From Ketogulonicigenium robustum (GTDB lineage: Bacteria > Pseudomonadota > Alphaproteobacteria > Rhodobacterales > Rhodobacteraceae): 64,000 bases of DNA. The stretch spans positions 993,501 to 1,057,500 of the forward strand of contig NZ_CP019937.1 of the NCBI RefSeq assembly GCF_002117445.1, written 5' to 3'. Shown here piece by piece: positions 39,320 through 47,991 of this stretch. Both the position numbers and the translations under genes were made by a program. Below the pieces are notes generated by a model that ran no database searches, had not been told where the DNA came from, and saw only the letters and a list, made by a program, of their open reading frames with translations. The first letter of the stretch is position 1; the number at the start of each line of letters is the position of its first letter.

Positions 39320-40536
39320 TGTATGATGTAGAAAAGGTGCGCGGGGATTTTCCCATCCTCGCGCGGCAAGTGAACGGTCGGCCATTGGTCTATCTGGACA
39401 ACGGGGCATCGGCGCAAAAGCCGCAGGTTGTCATCGATGCGGTGACAAATGCCTACACGAACGAATATGCTAACGTTCACCGTGGCTTGCACACCCTTTC
39501 TAATATCGCGACTGAAAAGTACGAAGGCACGCGGGGTATCATCGCGCGCTTTTTAAATGCGCCGCGGGCCGATGATATCGTCTTCGCCTCGGGCTCGACC
39601 GAGGCGATCAATCTGGTCGCTTATGGCTGGGCGATGCCGCGGATGGTGGCGGGGGACGAGATCATTCTGTCCATCGCCGAACATCACGCCAATATCGTGC
39701 CGTGGCATTTTCTGCGCGAACGGCAGGGCGTCGCGATCAAATGGGTCGAAACTGACGCCGCCGGCGCGATTGACCCGCAAGCTGTGATCGACGCCATCGG
39801 CCCGCGCACCAAGCTGATCGCCATCACGCAGTGCTCGAACGTGTTGGGCACCATTGTCGATGTCAAAGCCATAGCCGCAGGCGCGCATGCCAAAGGCGTT
39901 CCGGTGTTGGTTGATGGCAGCCAAGGTGCCGTCCACATGCCGGTCGACGTGCAGGATTTGGGCGTCGATTTCTACGCCATCACGGGTCACAAACTGTATG
40001 GCCCCTCGGGGTCCGGCGCAATCTACATCCACCCCGATCGTCAGGCCGAAATGCGGCCTTTCTTGGGTGGCGGGGATATGATTGACACGGTCACGCGCGA
40101 CACAGTCACCTACGCGGCCCCTCCGATGAGGTTCGAGGCCGGCACCCCCGGCATCGTGCAAACCATCGGCCTGGGCGTGGCGCTGGAGTATCTAATGGGC
40201 CTCGGGATGGCGAACGTCGTCGCGCACGAGGCCGATCTGGCCGAATACGCCGCCGAGCGGCTAGGGGCGTTGGATTTCATCCGCCTGCAAGGCAACGCGC
40301 CAGGCAAAGCCGCGATCTTTTCGCTGACGATGGATGGCGCGCATCCCCATGATGTATCGACGGTTTTGGACAAACGGGGTATCGCCGTGCGCGCAGGGAC
40401 CCATTGCGCGCAGCCGCTGCTGAATAGCTATGGCCTGACCGCAACCTGCCGCGCGTCCTTCGCCCTCTATAATACCCGCGCCGAGGTTGATGCGCTGGTC
40501 GATGCCCTTCACTTATGCCGGGATTTGTTTGCGTAA
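39319..40536 (+). CDS. sufS: Cysteine desulfurase SufS (group II)
   Basis: The protein has 405 residues from the ATG at 39319, overlapping the sufD stop. Lys225 (TGHKLYGP) holds PLP and Cys363 in [10 protein letters not shown] is the persulfide-forming residue. It supplies sulfur to SufB, normally through SufE or SufU; neither gene is visible here. No sufA or sufT is in the window. The operon as visible ends here, followed by tRNA-Arg and a prophage. Confidence 0.95.
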   Translation: MYDVEKVRGDFPILARQVNGRPLVYLDNGASAQKPQVVIDAVTNAYTNEYANVHRGLHTLSNIATEKYEGTRGIIARFLNAPRADDIVFASGSTEAINLVAYGWAMPRMVAGDEIILSIAEHHANIVPWHFLRERQGVAIKWVETDAAGAIDPQAVIDAIGPRTKLIAITQCSNVLGTIVDVKAIAAGAHAKGVPVLVDGSQGAVHMPVDVQDLGVDFYAITGHKLYGPSGSGAIYIHPDRQAEMRPFLGGGDMIDTVTRDTVTYAAPPMRFEAGTPGIVQTIGLGVALEYLMGLGMANVVAHEADLAEYAAERLGALDFIRLQGNAPGKAAIFSLTMDGAHPHDVSTVLDKRGIAVRAGTHCAQPLLNSYGLTATCRASFALYNTRAEVDALVDALHLCRDLFA

Positions 40537-40593
40537 GGGTAAGCGATTGATTGGTTGCAGCCCATGGCGGCTGCGACTATAGATGATGAGCAT

Positions 40594-40670
40594 GCACCCG
40601 TAGCTCAGCTGGATAGAGTGTCGCCCTCCGAAGGCGAAGGTCACAGGTTCGAATCCTGTCGGGTGCGCCA
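40594..40670 (+). tRNA. tRNA-Arg (anticodon CCG), prophage attachment site
   Basis: Complete cloverleaf: acceptor GCACCCG with CGGGTGC, anticodon loop CTCCGAA, T-loop GGTTCGAATCC, CCA encoded. The integrase of a prophage starts beyond its 3' end, so the 3' part of this tRNA is the likely attL. The attR copy should lie beyond 64000. Confidence 0.95.
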
Positions 40671-40701
40671 AATCCTTAAAATATGTATGTTATACAGATG
40701 C

Positions 40702-41772
40702 TTAGGTGTCCGTTTTGGAAACTATTTGACTTCGGTTTCCAGCTTTCTCGTTTCGTTCCATCGACAAGATTTTCATCTGGTCGGCCTGTTTGGTGTAATG
40801 GCTGATCTCGGAAAGGCTTGCATGGCCCGTCCAAGCGCCGATCTGTGAAGATGTTGCACCAGCTTCCGCCAGTGCCGCAGCGCGGGCTTTTCGCAGTCCG
40901 TGGGCGGTGCAGTCGTCGGGCAGTCCTGCGGATTTTGCTGACTTGCTGACCCACTGTGAAAGGGCCTTGACGCTACGCGCTGCGCCATTGCCTTTGGCTA
41001 TCCAGATCATTCCGGTCTGCGGCAGAGCAACCAGAAATTGGGCGTGATCGGTCGACATTGCTTCTGCCCAAGTTGGAAGGTGCCGAACAGGGCAGGTGGC
41101 GGGGCCATCTGTCTTTGCTTGAACGAAGCGCAGCCAACCGTCTTGACCAACCATCTGCCACCCGAGCCTCACGGCATCCACGCAGCGCGCGCCCGTCCAG
41201 TAGATCACCTCGAATGCGCGCCGCTCGGCTGTTGTCATCGGCCACTGCGATCTAAACGTTTCGATCTCGGATTGCGTCCATTGGCGATGGGGTCTTACTT
41301 CGCCGATCTGCGCTTTCAGGCCGAATGACGGATCGCTAGCGATTTGGCCTTCCTCGACTGCAAACTTCAGGATGCTGCGCCACGCCTTGATCCTGTTCTG
41401 CTGCGCGCCGGGCGTGAACGCTCGAATGTCCTTGCGTAGATGGTCGATGCGAAGGTGCTTAACCAACGCCTGTCCGCGTTGTTCGCTGATACGATCAAGC
41501 GTTCTACGCCAAGTTGCCTGAGTGCTAGTTGCCATGCGCTTATATTCGGGGGAGCCAAGATAGGCGACGATCAGCGCTGCGATAGTTCCCTCCGGCTGCC
41601 GTCCTTTGGGCTTTGCGTTTCCGGCCTCGGCATAGGCTTTCAGGAATGTGGGGTGGTTCTCGGGAAGGTCAGGTAGTGGCACCAGCATTCCCGCAACCCG
41701 CCTGTATACGTAGCGCTTGCCATTCGGCTTTGTGACTACCTTGATGTCTGTTAGCCGAATACCACGTCGCAT
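40702..41772 (-). CDS. int: Prophage tyrosine-recombinase integrase
   Basis: The protein has 356 residues. The catalytic Arg lies in TGARCVDAVRL, the His-x-x-Arg box is AHGLRKARAAALAEAG, the next box is TGHASLSEISHYT with the nucleophilic Tyr (SHYTKQAD). It integrates the prophage at the tRNA-Arg gene, whose 3' end is only 32 nt from the end of int. The N-terminal part is a core-binding SAM-like domain. The start at 41772 overlaps the end of the excisionase-like gene by 22 nt. Confidence 0.95.
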   Translation of the reverse strand: MRRGIRLTDIKVVTKPNGKRYVYRRVAGMLVPLPDLPENHPTFLKAYAEAGNAKPKGRQPEGTIAALIVAYLGSPEYKRMATSTQATWRRTLDRISEQRGQALVKHLRIDHLRKDIRAFTPGAQQNRIKAWRSILKFAVEEGQIASDPSFGLKAQIGEVRPHRQWTQSEIETFRSQWPMTTAERRAFEVIYWTGARCVDAVRLGWQMVGQDGWLRFVQAKTDGPATCPVRHLPTWAEAMSTDHAQFLVALPQTGMIWIAKGNGAARSVKALSQWVSKSAKSAGLPDDCTAHGLRKARAAALAEAGATSSQIGAWTGHASLSEISHYTKQADQMKILSMERNEKAGNRSQIVSKTDT

Positions 41773-41966
41773 GTGTTCTCACTCGTGTCTTTGTCAGTTG
41801 GCAGTGTGTCGGCAAGTGCATCGAGGTCAGACCGATCGTATAGCCGCCGCGTGCCAATCATTCGGCGCGGCAGCCCCATGTCGCTCAGGGTGCTGATGCT
41901 TACTCCGAGATAACGCGCTGCCTCGCTTGCCCCGAGTAATCGCGGTGGATAGTGCAGTTCGGCCAT
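41751..41966 (-). CDS. Excisionase-like helix-turn-helix protein
   Basis: The protein has 71 residues with the MerR/excisionase-like DNA-binding pattern LLGASEAARYLGVSISTLSDMGLPRRMIG. It lies directly upstream of int with overlapping ends, the usual position of xis. The ATG at 41966 shares bases with the preceding stop (TGATG). Function as a directionality factor is inferred from position and fold. Confidence 0.75.
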   Translation of the reverse strand: MAELHYPPRLLGASEAARYLGVSISTLSDMGLPRRMIGTRRLYDRSDLDALADTLPTDKDTSENTCDVVFG

Positions 41967-42328
41967 CACTCACCCCCTTCCAGCGCCGACAGTATCCGCG
42001 CCTCGAAGTCGGCTTGGGCTGCGGCTTTGGCGGCTTCAAAGCTGTCCGCATTGATCCAATGATCCTTCATGCCTGAGAAATACCAGCCGTCATCGTCACA
42101 GTAGTATTTCCCAATAGACGTTCTGGCTGATTGGGAGCGGACGCCTGTTACAGATACACTGACATCAGTCCAAGCCAGCGGCTTGACCTTGCGGGCAATG
42201 TCGGCGCGGATGTATTCCACGGCTTCCACATACCCCATAGACATGGTGCGCTCCTGACACATCACATCGCGGGTGCCCGTGCCAATCTTTCGCGCTACGG
42301 TAATTCGTTCGGGTGCGTTAGTAGTCAT
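41966..42328 (-). CDS. Hypothetical phage protein
   Basis: The protein has 120 residues, with no known domain recognised. It has a mid segment with several Tyr/Trp (GKYYCDDDGWYF) and a helical end (AAAQADFEARILSALE). That C-terminal style recurs in early phage proteins of this group. The start at 42328 overlaps the upstream stop (TGATG). It belongs to the leftward early operon. Confidence 0.6.
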   Translation of the reverse strand: MTTNAPERITVARKIGTGTRDVMCQERTMSMGYVEAVEYIRADIARKVKPLAWTDVSVSVTGVRSQSARTSIGKYYCDDDGWYFSGMKDHWINADSFEAAKAAAQADFEARILSALEGGE

Positions 42329-42522
42329 CACGCTTCCCCCTTAGATGTCTGCCATGTCCAACTGTTATTGGCCGACACAAGAAAGACACTTTCGCACTCT
42401 CCGCATTCATACTCTCCGACGCCCTCGTCGTATAGGAACCCGTCGCTGTCTCTTGCTTGGTTCATGTATCCACAATGGGGGCATTCCGCCCCCACGTTTG
42501 AATATCGGTCAAATTCAGTCAT
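42328..42522 (-). CDS. Small zinc-ribbon protein
   Basis: The protein has 64 residues. Two CxxC pairs (ECPHCG and ECGEC) form a rubredoxin-like zinc ribbon. Its start and stop overlap both neighbouring genes by TGATG, so translation is coupled along the operon. Possible roles are nucleic-acid binding or anti-host activity; none can be assigned. Confidence 0.65.
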   Translation of the reverse strand: MTEFDRYSNVGAECPHCGYMNQARDSDGFLYDEGVGEYECGECESVFLVSANNSWTWQTSKGEA

Positions 42523-43223
42523 CACGCTTCCCCCTTCGGCTTGAGCAGGGCGTGGATGGCGTCTGCTGATATGAACAGTTGTGACCCATCATTTGGGTTT
42601 TCAGAGCAATATGTCCCATCTGGCTCGCCCGTTCCCATGTCATAGCCGAACCACATTTGACCCTTGCTATTGAGGGTAGCCTCTACCCCCTCATTCCACG
42701 CCAGCCGCTTCTGTTCTTCCAGTGCTGCGGTCGCGTCGGCGGGGGTCAGGGCGAGGATGGCTTGACGCCACGACCACGGCACTCGAACTTTCTCTCCGGG
42801 AACCCGACCAGTTTCCACCTCAACTGCCGCCGCCTCAAGCAGCGCCTCGTTGCGGGCGTCACGCTTCACCTGTTCAAGGGCAGCGGTGGCGGTGACATGC
42901 GATAGGCCTGCCGTCATGTTGTCGATCTGGGTCAACACCCCAAGTAGGTCTTCAAACGGCTGCCAATCCGGTGCGTCTGTCTCATAGTGGGTTTTGTGCA
43001 GGCAGACGGCAAGAGATGTGGCGTATTCCTTGGCTCGACCCGTCTCTGCGCGGGCTGTGTCGCGTTGTGAAAGGGCTAGGCGGGCTGCATCATGGGCCGC
43101 ATACTCTGCCTTCTTGTGAGCCTCGCACCACTTGAGGGCTGTGTCGCGTTCGGCAGTCAGGCGGGCGATTTCGGCTTGCAGCGACACAACGCTGACGATT
43201 TCTGTTATTGGATGGTTCTCCAT
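42522..43223 (-). CDS. Coiled-coil phage protein
   Basis: The protein has 233 residues. The first 100 residues form a predicted coiled coil (LQAEIARLTAERDTALKWCEAHKKAE); the C-terminal region is a small mixed domain ending in ISADAIHALLKPKGEA. No enzymatic motif is seen. It overlaps both neighbours by one base (stop/start TGATG). Confidence 0.6.
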   Translation of the reverse strand: MENHPITEIVSVVSLQAEIARLTAERDTALKWCEAHKKAEYAAHDAARLALSQRDTARAETGRAKEYATSLAVCLHKTHYETDAPDWQPFEDLLGVLTQIDNMTAGLSHVTATAALEQVKRDARNEALLEAAAVEVETGRVPGEKVRVPWSWRQAILALTPADATAALEEQKRLAWNEGVEATLNSKGQMWFGYDMGTGEPDGTYCSENPNDGSQLFISADAIHALLKPKGEA

Positions 43224-43630
43224 CAGGCACCCACTTTCTCAAAGTGAAAAACAACTGGGGCATCGTGGATGGTCACGATGCCAAACCGGACAGCAGCCCG
43301 AAATATGGATTTCTCACGCGACACGATAGCAGCCGACCGCGTTAACAAATCTCGCCATCCCTCAAGAGACGATCCGCCCTTTCTGATGTTGCAGGGGCCG
43401 CACGCGGGCATCATGTTCGACACCACATTGCGCTCGGGGTTCATCATCCTCTGCTCGCTGGCCGGTAGTGCCCGCCCGTAGATGTCGGTGGTGATGCGCA
43501 TCACGGGCTTAATGTGATCGGCGTGCATCCTCTCCATAACTTCACCGCAATACCCGCACCGGCCATCAAACCGTGCGCGCAACTGTTCTTTTTGTTTTTT
43601 CGAGCCTGTCCAGACTTCGTCGGAGTTCAT
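43223..43630 (-). CDS. HNH endonuclease-like protein
   Basis: The protein has 135 residues. The HNH fold shows CGYCGE, the catalytic HADHIKP, and a second zinc pair CGPC. It may cut host or rival phage DNA, or act as a free-standing homing-type nuclease. It is not next to the terminase, so a packaging role is less likely. Start at 43630 overlaps the stop of the preceding gene. Confidence 0.8.
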   Translation of the reverse strand: MNSDEVWTGSKKQKEQLRARFDGRCGYCGEVMERMHADHIKPVMRITTDIYGRALPASEQRMMNPERNVVSNMMPACGPCNIRKGGSSLEGWRDLLTRSAAIVSREKSIFRAAVRFGIVTIHDAPVVFHFEKVGA

Positions 43631-44049
43631 CACTTCACCCCTTCGCGCAGATTGGTGTGGGCAGCGAGGGCGCTATCGACCCTGACACCCACACCGCTAT
43701 GACCACCAAAATAGGTGCCGCAATCGCTTAAAGCGGCTGCCATCGCGTCCGCGTTAGCCCGCTCCCCAGCCAGTTCAGCGCGAATGCGGGCGGCATCCGC
43801 CTCCAACTCGATCACGCGGCGGGCTAGGTCGGGGGCAAGGGCGATGAGGCGCATGTTCCCACGCCCACCGTCATTATTCGCCCTGAACACTTCTGCCACG
43901 ATCACATCTAGGTTTCCGCTCCACACCTCCTGATAGTGTGTCGTCGTCCTCCCGTCATAGCTTTCGCAGTCGTGCAGGCGCCAAGGTCCCTCTGTCGCGC
44001 CATCCAGCAGCGATTGCAGGTGTTCGGGGGTTAGGTTGGGGATGGTCAT
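43630..44049 (-). CDS. Ead/Ea22-like phage protein
   Basis: The protein has 139 residues. The N-terminus LTPEHLQSLLDGATEGPWRLHD matches the LLDAATPGPW motif found in Ead/Ea22-like early phage proteins, and the middle LIALAPDLARRVIELEADAARIRAEL is a helical pair typical of them. Function is unknown. It is part of the leftward early operon. Confidence 0.65.
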   Translation of the reverse strand: MTIPNLTPEHLQSLLDGATEGPWRLHDCESYDGRTTTHYQEVWSGNLDVIVAEVFRANNDGGRGNMRLIALAPDLARRVIELEADAARIRAELAGERANADAMAAALSDCGTYFGGHSGVGVRVDSALAAHTNLREGVK

Positions 44050-44405
44050 TCCACAATCTCCAGCAGGCGATACATGAAGTCAGCAGCCGCCCTCGATTGC
44101 ATCCACGTATCGAACACTACGAAGGCCGTTCCGAAAATTGCCAAGAATGTGGCGGCATTGCCGATGAACGCCCATGCTTTCGACTTCGGCTTTTCTGCGA
44201 CATCTCCATCTTTCCGCGCCTCAATTTCACGGGCGTATGTTCGGATGATCCCCGCGCACAATTCCTCGGGGGTCATCCCGAGAATTTCGGCGGTGCCTTC
44301 AATGACGCGCAAATCTGACGCAGCAATCTTGATGAAGCGGGGGCCGTGATCTGGCTCGGCCTGCTCGATTTCGCGGGCGGTGTGGGGGTCTGTGTATCGG
44401 TTCAT
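44046..44405 (-). CDS. Membrane-anchored phage protein
   Basis: The protein has 119 residues from the ATG at 44405 with AAGGTAACGG upstream. A soluble N-terminal part is followed by one membrane helix (AFIGNAATFLAIFGTAFVVF) near residue 85 and a short tail. It overlaps the preceding gene by a 4-nt ATGA. A role is not apparent; a small inner-membrane protein in an early operon could be a superinfection-exclusion factor. Confidence 0.55.
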   Translation of the reverse strand: MNRYTDPHTAREIEQAEPDHGPRFIKIAASDLRVIEGTAEILGMTPEELCAGIIRTYAREIEARKDGDVAEKPKSKAWAFIGNAATFLAIFGTAFVVFDTWMQSRAAADFMYRLLEIVE

Positions 44406-44416
44406 TCCGTTACCTT

Positions 44417-44809
44417 TCAAAACGATGCGGCGAGGCAGTCATCCTCAAGCGCGCGGAGTTGCTGTGCGACCCGATCAAGCAGGGCCTTGCTGGGGCCGTG
44501 GGCGGCGTAGAAGGCCTTCGGGCTGTAGTGGTAGGCGGTCGGGCCGAACTCGCGCCGGTGGTGGCGCGGGCACAGCGGCAGGACGTTCCAGTCGCTGCGG
44601 GGCTTGCCCTCGTGGTGCACCTCGACGCCGTAGCAGCCGCAGACGAGGCACGGCAGTTGAGCCACGGCGGCCATGTGCTTCTGTGCGGCCTTGCGCTCCT
44701 TACTGCGCATGTAGGCCTCTCGCTTTGGGCTGCGGGGCGGTAGGGCTTTGCGCGGGGCTTTCGGTGCGCGGCCTTGCTTCTGGCGGACGGGCTGGCCGGT
44801 CAGGTTCAT
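44417..44809 (-). CDS. Ref/DUF968-like HNH nuclease
   Basis: The protein has 130 residues from the ATG at 44809, which has GGAGGAAAGGG just upstream. A basic N-terminal tail precedes a CLVCG pair, then VEVHHEGK, VLPLCPRHHR and a final His in AFYAAHG. This is the layout of phage Ref (RecA-dependent) nucleases and related HNH proteins. It lies beside NinB, SSB and ERF, so it fits a recombination module. Confidence 0.72.
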   Translation of the reverse strand: MNLTGQPVRQKQGRAPKAPRKALPPRSPKREAYMRSKERKAAQKHMAAVAQLPCLVCGCYGVEVHHEGKPRSDWNVLPLCPRHHRREFGPTAYHYSPKAFYAAHGPSKALLDRVAQQLRALEDDCLAASF

Positions 44810-44994
44810 CCCTTTCCTCCAAGGTGGTATCCGCCGCACACGCCACAGCGATACGTGTTCATCAGGCCCCGCGCGCGGCGCGGCAGTCGCATGAGGCTGC
44901 GCCATGCCTGCTGGGGTGTTTGGTAGCGGTGCTTGCCGTCGCACATCGCGCAGGCCGGTGCCGAGATGCGGGTGGCGGGGTTCCAGTGCATCAT
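44806..44994 (-). CDS. Small zinc-ribbon protein
   Basis: The protein has 62 residues with two pairs of cysteines (CAMCDGKHRYQT and CGVCGGYH). The pattern resembles small zinc ribbon proteins in phage early regions. A second ATG at 44991 is as likely a start. Its stop overlaps the next start by 4 nt. Confidence 0.6.
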   Translation of the reverse strand: MMHWNPATRISAPACAMCDGKHRYQTPQQAWRSLMRLPRRARGLMNTYRCGVCGGYHLGGKG

Positions 44995-45374
44995 TCCGTC
45001 GCCTCATTGGTCCAGCGGACGCCGTGCCTGTCGCCGTATTCTTGCGCGAAGGTGATCAGATCCGCGAATTGCGATTTCGACAGCCGAGACGAGCGAAAGC
45101 CCGCGGGGAACGGCGGGGCGTTGTCGATGCCCGGCTGCCAGATGATTTCGTGGCCGAGGGCCGACATGATGGCGGCCTTCCAAACTTCGGGGGCGTGCAC
45201 GCGGCCCTCAGGCTTTGCGCGGCTGATGTCCGACAGCATGGCCCAAAGCTTGGCGTTCTGGTCTGTCGTCCGCTTAGCCTCGCGCACCGTCACGACGCAG
45301 CCAGCAGGGGCCTTGTCGATCAGGTCATGCGCGCTGCGGCGGGCGTAAGCCGATGTGAGCCAGACGGTCTGCAT
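44991..45374 (-). CDS. NinB-family recombination protein
   Basis: The protein has 127 residues. NinB (lambda Orf) binds SSB and single-stranded DNA and replaces RecFOR functions. The family pattern is seen: VVTVREAKRTTDQNAKLWAML, the central VWKAAIMSALG and the C-terminal LSKSQFADLITFAQEYGDRHGVRW. It is located with ssb, ERF and the Ref-like nuclease. Confidence 0.85.
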   Translation of the reverse strand: MQTVWLTSAYARRSAHDLIDKAPAGCVVTVREAKRTTDQNAKLWAMLSDISRAKPEGRVHAPEVWKAAIMSALGHEIIWQPGIDNAPPFPAGFRSSRLSKSQFADLITFAQEYGDRHGVRWTNEATE

Positions 45375-45376
45375 GG

Positions 45377-45589
45377 CTACACCGGCGCTGCGATGGTGAA
45401 GTGCTTGCGCCAGATCGCCCAGACCGAGGCGCGCACCGCAGCCGGATCGGCGGGGTTGAGCAGGGCGCAGGCGTGGCCGATCACCGCCTCGACGGTTTCG
45501 GCGTCAGCGTCGATGTCTGGGATGCCGAGCACCGACATGGCGCGATGCAGGGCGTCCTTGATGTTGAGCGGCGGGGTCACGCGGGGCAT
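45377..45589 (-). CDS. Hypothetical small phage protein
   Basis: The protein has 70 residues, all-helical in appearance, with one Cys and no motif. The ATG at 45589 overlaps the ssb stop codon. Position between ssb and ninB suggests a recombination accessory; that is inference only. Confidence 0.5.
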   Translation of the reverse strand: MPRVTPPLNIKDALHRAMSVLGIPDIDADAETVEAVIGHACALLNPADPAAVRASVWAIWRKHFTIAAPV

Positions 45590-46047
45590 CACAGCACCTG
45601 CGCGGCAAAAGGTATTTCGTCGTCGCTGTAGCTGCCGCCAGCGTATCCGCCTTGGCTTTGCTGCGACTGCTCGCCCGCGCCGTTATCGCTGCCGTCTCGG
45701 CCGTCCAGCAGCGTGAGGGTGCTGTTGAACGGGCGCAGGGCGACCTCGGTGCTGTAACGGTCAGCGCCGGACTGGTCTTGCCACTTGCGGGTTTCCAGCT
45801 GGCCTTCCAGATAGACCTTGCTACCCTTGCGCAGGTATTTCTCCGCGATGACGCCCAGCGGTTCCGAGAAAATGGCAACGCTGTGCCATTCGGTGCGCTC
45901 TTTGCGTTCGCCGCTGGATTTGTCGCGCCATGTCTCGCTGGTCGCGATGCGCAGGTTCACGACCTTGCCGCCATTGGGGAAATTGCGGACCTCGGGGTCG
46001 CGGCCCAAGTTGCCAATCAGGATGACCTTGTTGACCGAGCCAGCCAT
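45589..46047 (-). CDS. ssb: Phage single-stranded DNA-binding protein
   Basis: The protein has 152 residues with a complete OB-fold: [39 protein letters not shown] and [16 protein letters not shown] Gln/Gly-rich linker follows. The usual SSB tip DDEIPF is present but is followed by five extra residues (AAQVL), so the acidic tip is not terminal. That is expected to weaken binding of tip-dependent partners. It belongs with ERF and NinB. Confidence 0.93.
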   Translation of the reverse strand: MAGSVNKVILIGNLGRDPEVRNFPNGGKVVNLRIATSETWRDKSSGERKERTEWHSVAIFSEPLGVIAEKYLRKGSKVYLEGQLETRKWQDQSGADRYSTEVALRPFNSTLTLLDGRDGSDNGAGEQSQQSQGGYAGGSYSDDEIPFAAQVL

Positions 46048-46739
46048 TAGAAAGCTTCCTTTTCCTGCCAGACGCGGAGGCCGTCTGCATTTTGGGTTGT
46101 GGTGTGGTTGCGACGGGCCCAGTCGTCGATAAATGCGGTGATGGCATCGCGATCATTTCGCGCGATGAAGTTGAGCAAGGAGCGGTGATCCGTGACCTCG
46201 TAGCGCGTCACGGTGCGCAGCCCCTTCACCCTGTCTTTGCCTGCCTTTGCGGCTTGTGCTGCGGCGATCTCTGCCTCGTGCTGCGCAGCGGCGGCGGCCC
46301 GTTGTGCCTCAATGTCGGCTGCATTGGCGCGCGCAGCAGCTTCTTGGGCTTCACGCATTTTGCGGTCGGCCTCGGCGCGGGCTTGGCGCTCGGCTTCGGC
46401 TTTTTCCGCTGCCAGCTTTTGCTTGAAGCCGTTCACCACCGAGACAAGTCCAGCTTCGATCCGCTTGGCGTCCTCGATGGTTGGTTTCCAGCGCGCGCCC
46501 TCTGCCTTGTAGGCATCGTATAGCGGGGCGGTGGCGGATTTCTGACCCGCCTCCAGTTTCAAGCGCCATTCGCGCATCGACTGCCGCAATTCATCAACGG
46601 CATTCATTTGGCTTTCGGTTTCGACCGGCGATCCATCCAGCCAGTTTTCTGCCTCGATGCGCCAGCTTTCGTACTGGCCGCAGATTTCTTCGATGGGGTC
46701 GGGTGGGTTGTTATGCCCGACTGATGCAAGTGCGTTCAT
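46047..46739 (-). CDS. Coiled-coil phage protein of the recombination cluster
   Basis: The protein has 230 residues. A central alanine/glutamate/arginine-rich coiled coil (about residues 105-165) separates an N-terminal helical part ([23 protein letters not shown]) from a small C-terminal domain ending in VWQEKEAF. Such proteins often lie between ERF and SSB genes in phages. No function is assigned. Confidence 0.65.
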   Translation of the reverse strand: MNALASVGHNNPPDPIEEICGQYESWRIEAENWLDGSPVETESQMNAVDELRQSMREWRLKLEAGQKSATAPLYDAYKAEGARWKPTIEDAKRIEAGLVSVVNGFKQKLAAEKAEAERQARAEADRKMREAQEAAARANAADIEAQRAAAAAQHEAEIAAAQAAKAGKDRVKGLRTVTRYEVTDHRSLLNFIARNDRDAITAFIDDWARRNHTTTQNADGLRVWQEKEAF

Positions 46740-46750
46740 TCGTTCAGGCC

Positions 46751-47392
46751 TCAGTAGGGAATTTCATCATCGACCAAGCCGCTGCTCAGTCGCGCTTTCG
46801 CTGCGTCTTTGGCAGCAACCACACGCGGATCGCCCCGCACACTGATCGGCAGCCCACTGAACACCGCTTGCAACTGCTCCATGGTCGCGGCCTTGCCCAA
46901 GCTATCGCAGGCAACATCCATAGCGGTGGGGCCGGTGCTGGCCGGTGCCGCCTGACGCGATGCTTGCTTCGGGGCGGCGGATGCTGCTGCGTTCCCGTCG
47001 TCGTCCTCGGGTGCGATGCCTGCCATTGCCATCAGGCCGTAGCGGCGGGCGTAGGTGACGGCAGAGCCATATCCCTGCATGTCGTTTTTCGACACGATCA
47101 GTGGCACATCGCATTCGATGGTGGTGCCGCTTTCGCCGTGCGCCAGCACCGTGCGAATATAGCGGTCGTCGCCGATCGTCAGCGCGGGCTGAAAGACTGC
47201 GATGCCGTGGCTGTTCAACGCGGGCAGGCACGCATCCATGACCGCACCCAAATCAGCGTACTTGCTGCGAAAATGGGGATTGCTCGAAGACTTCAGGGCT
47301 TTGCCCATCTCGGCCTGCGCAGCTGCAAGGGCGGCATAGACGTTGGCATGAACGGCGGTCTTCTCGCCAGTGACGGGCATCATATCGTTCAT
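46751..47392 (-). CDS. ERF-family single-strand annealing protein with SSB-type tail
   Basis: The protein has 213 residues. The ERF domain is recognised by the NPHFRSKYADL motif and by YGSAVTYARRYGLMAMAGI. ERF anneals complementary single strands and circularises phage genomes, as in P22. A Ser/Ala/Pro linker leads to a C-terminal domain. The final residues VDDEIPY match the SSB acidic tip consensus, so this ERF may recruit SSB-tip-binding partners directly. Start MNDMMPV at 47392 gives the expected family length. Confidence 0.9.
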   Translation of the reverse strand: MNDMMPVTGEKTAVHANVYAALAAAQAEMGKALKSSSNPHFRSKYADLGAVMDACLPALNSHGIAVFQPALTIGDDRYIRTVLAHGESGTTIECDVPLIVSKNDMQGYGSAVTYARRYGLMAMAGIAPEDDDGNAAASAAPKQASRQAAPASTGPTAMDVACDSLGKAATMEQLQAVFSGLPISVRGDPRVVAAKDAAKARLSSGLVDDEIPY

Positions 47393-47448
47393 CGTGGCAT
47401 CTCACACTTGGTTACGGGTTCAGCCGAGCAGGCCATGTGCGGCCCGTG

Positions 47449-47562
47449 CTAGGGCGCGAGGCTGCGGGCGTAGGAAAGGACGGGGCCGAGGTTCATGGCG
47501 ATGAACAGCACCACCAGAATGATCAGCCCGCAGGCGATCAAATCGAGAGGGTCGCGGGTCAT
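47449..47562 (-). CDS. 37-residue single-span membrane peptide
   Basis: The frame starts at the ATG at 47562, overlapping the previous stop by ATGA. It encodes a short N-terminus, a hydrophobic span (LIACGLIILVVLFIAM) and a short basic end. Such tiny membrane proteins in early operons may act on host membrane enzymes or block superinfection. Evidence is the coupled start, the position in a tight gene chain and the clear helix. Confidence 0.6.
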   Translation of the reverse strand: MTRDPLDLIACGLIILVVLFIAMNLGPVLSYARSLAP

Positions 47563-47696
47563 TGCTGCCTCGTCAGTTGGCGGGCCAACATCTTGACGGC
47601 CGAGCGAAGGTCAGAGGGCAGATCAATCAGCCGCGCGTTGATGGGCTTCCCGATCCGGCTGCTGATGATCGCCTTGGCTTGCTGGACGCTGGTCAT
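47559..47696 (-). CDS. 45-residue basic phage peptide
   Basis: The ATG at 47696 overlaps the preceding stop by ATGA and its stop overlaps the next start. The product (MTSVQQAKAIISSRIG start) is basic and helical with no known motif. Tight coupling on both sides supports that it is a real gene. Confidence 0.6.
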   Translation of the reverse strand: MTSVQQAKAIISSRIGKPINARLIDLPSDLRSAVKMLARQLTRQQ

Positions 47697-47896
47697 TCTG
47701 CGGCCACCAGAGCGGGCGCGCCGATGGCCTCGACCTTATAGCCGAGGGTGGTGGCGAGGCGGTGGAACGCGTCATCGATGCTGGCCTTTGCCATGGTGGC
47801 GTAGCCGTTGGGCAGCCCGTCCATCATTTTGACGAGGTGGGCTTCGTTCGCGATGGTCTGCGCAATTTCACCGGCCTTGATGTAGCGATGTATCAT
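47693..47896 (-). CDS. Hypothetical phage protein, 67 residues
   Basis: The ATG at 47896 follows AAGGA by 9 nt; longer in-frame starts give an unlikely basic tail. The product (MIHRYIKAGEIAQTI start) is helical, with a segment LPNGYATMAKASIDDAFHRL. No family is recognised. It is an early gene, second in the leftward operon. Confidence 0.55.
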   Translation of the reverse strand: MIHRYIKAGEIAQTIANEAHLVKMMDGLPNGYATMAKASIDDAFHRLATTLGYKVEAIGAPALVAAE

Positions 47897-47991
47897 TGCA
47901 GGAATCCTTGAAGGGGACGGGAGGGGCTTTCGCTCGCCTCCCGCCAGTTGCGCCGCGCCCGAGACAGCGGGGGATTGCGGCGGGGAATGGG

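Noticed and set aside
44380-45348. A 322-codon plus-strand frame in the prophage
   Set aside because: It is antisense to NinB, the Ref-like nuclease and the zinc-ribbon gene, and is highly Arg/Ala/Gly-rich.
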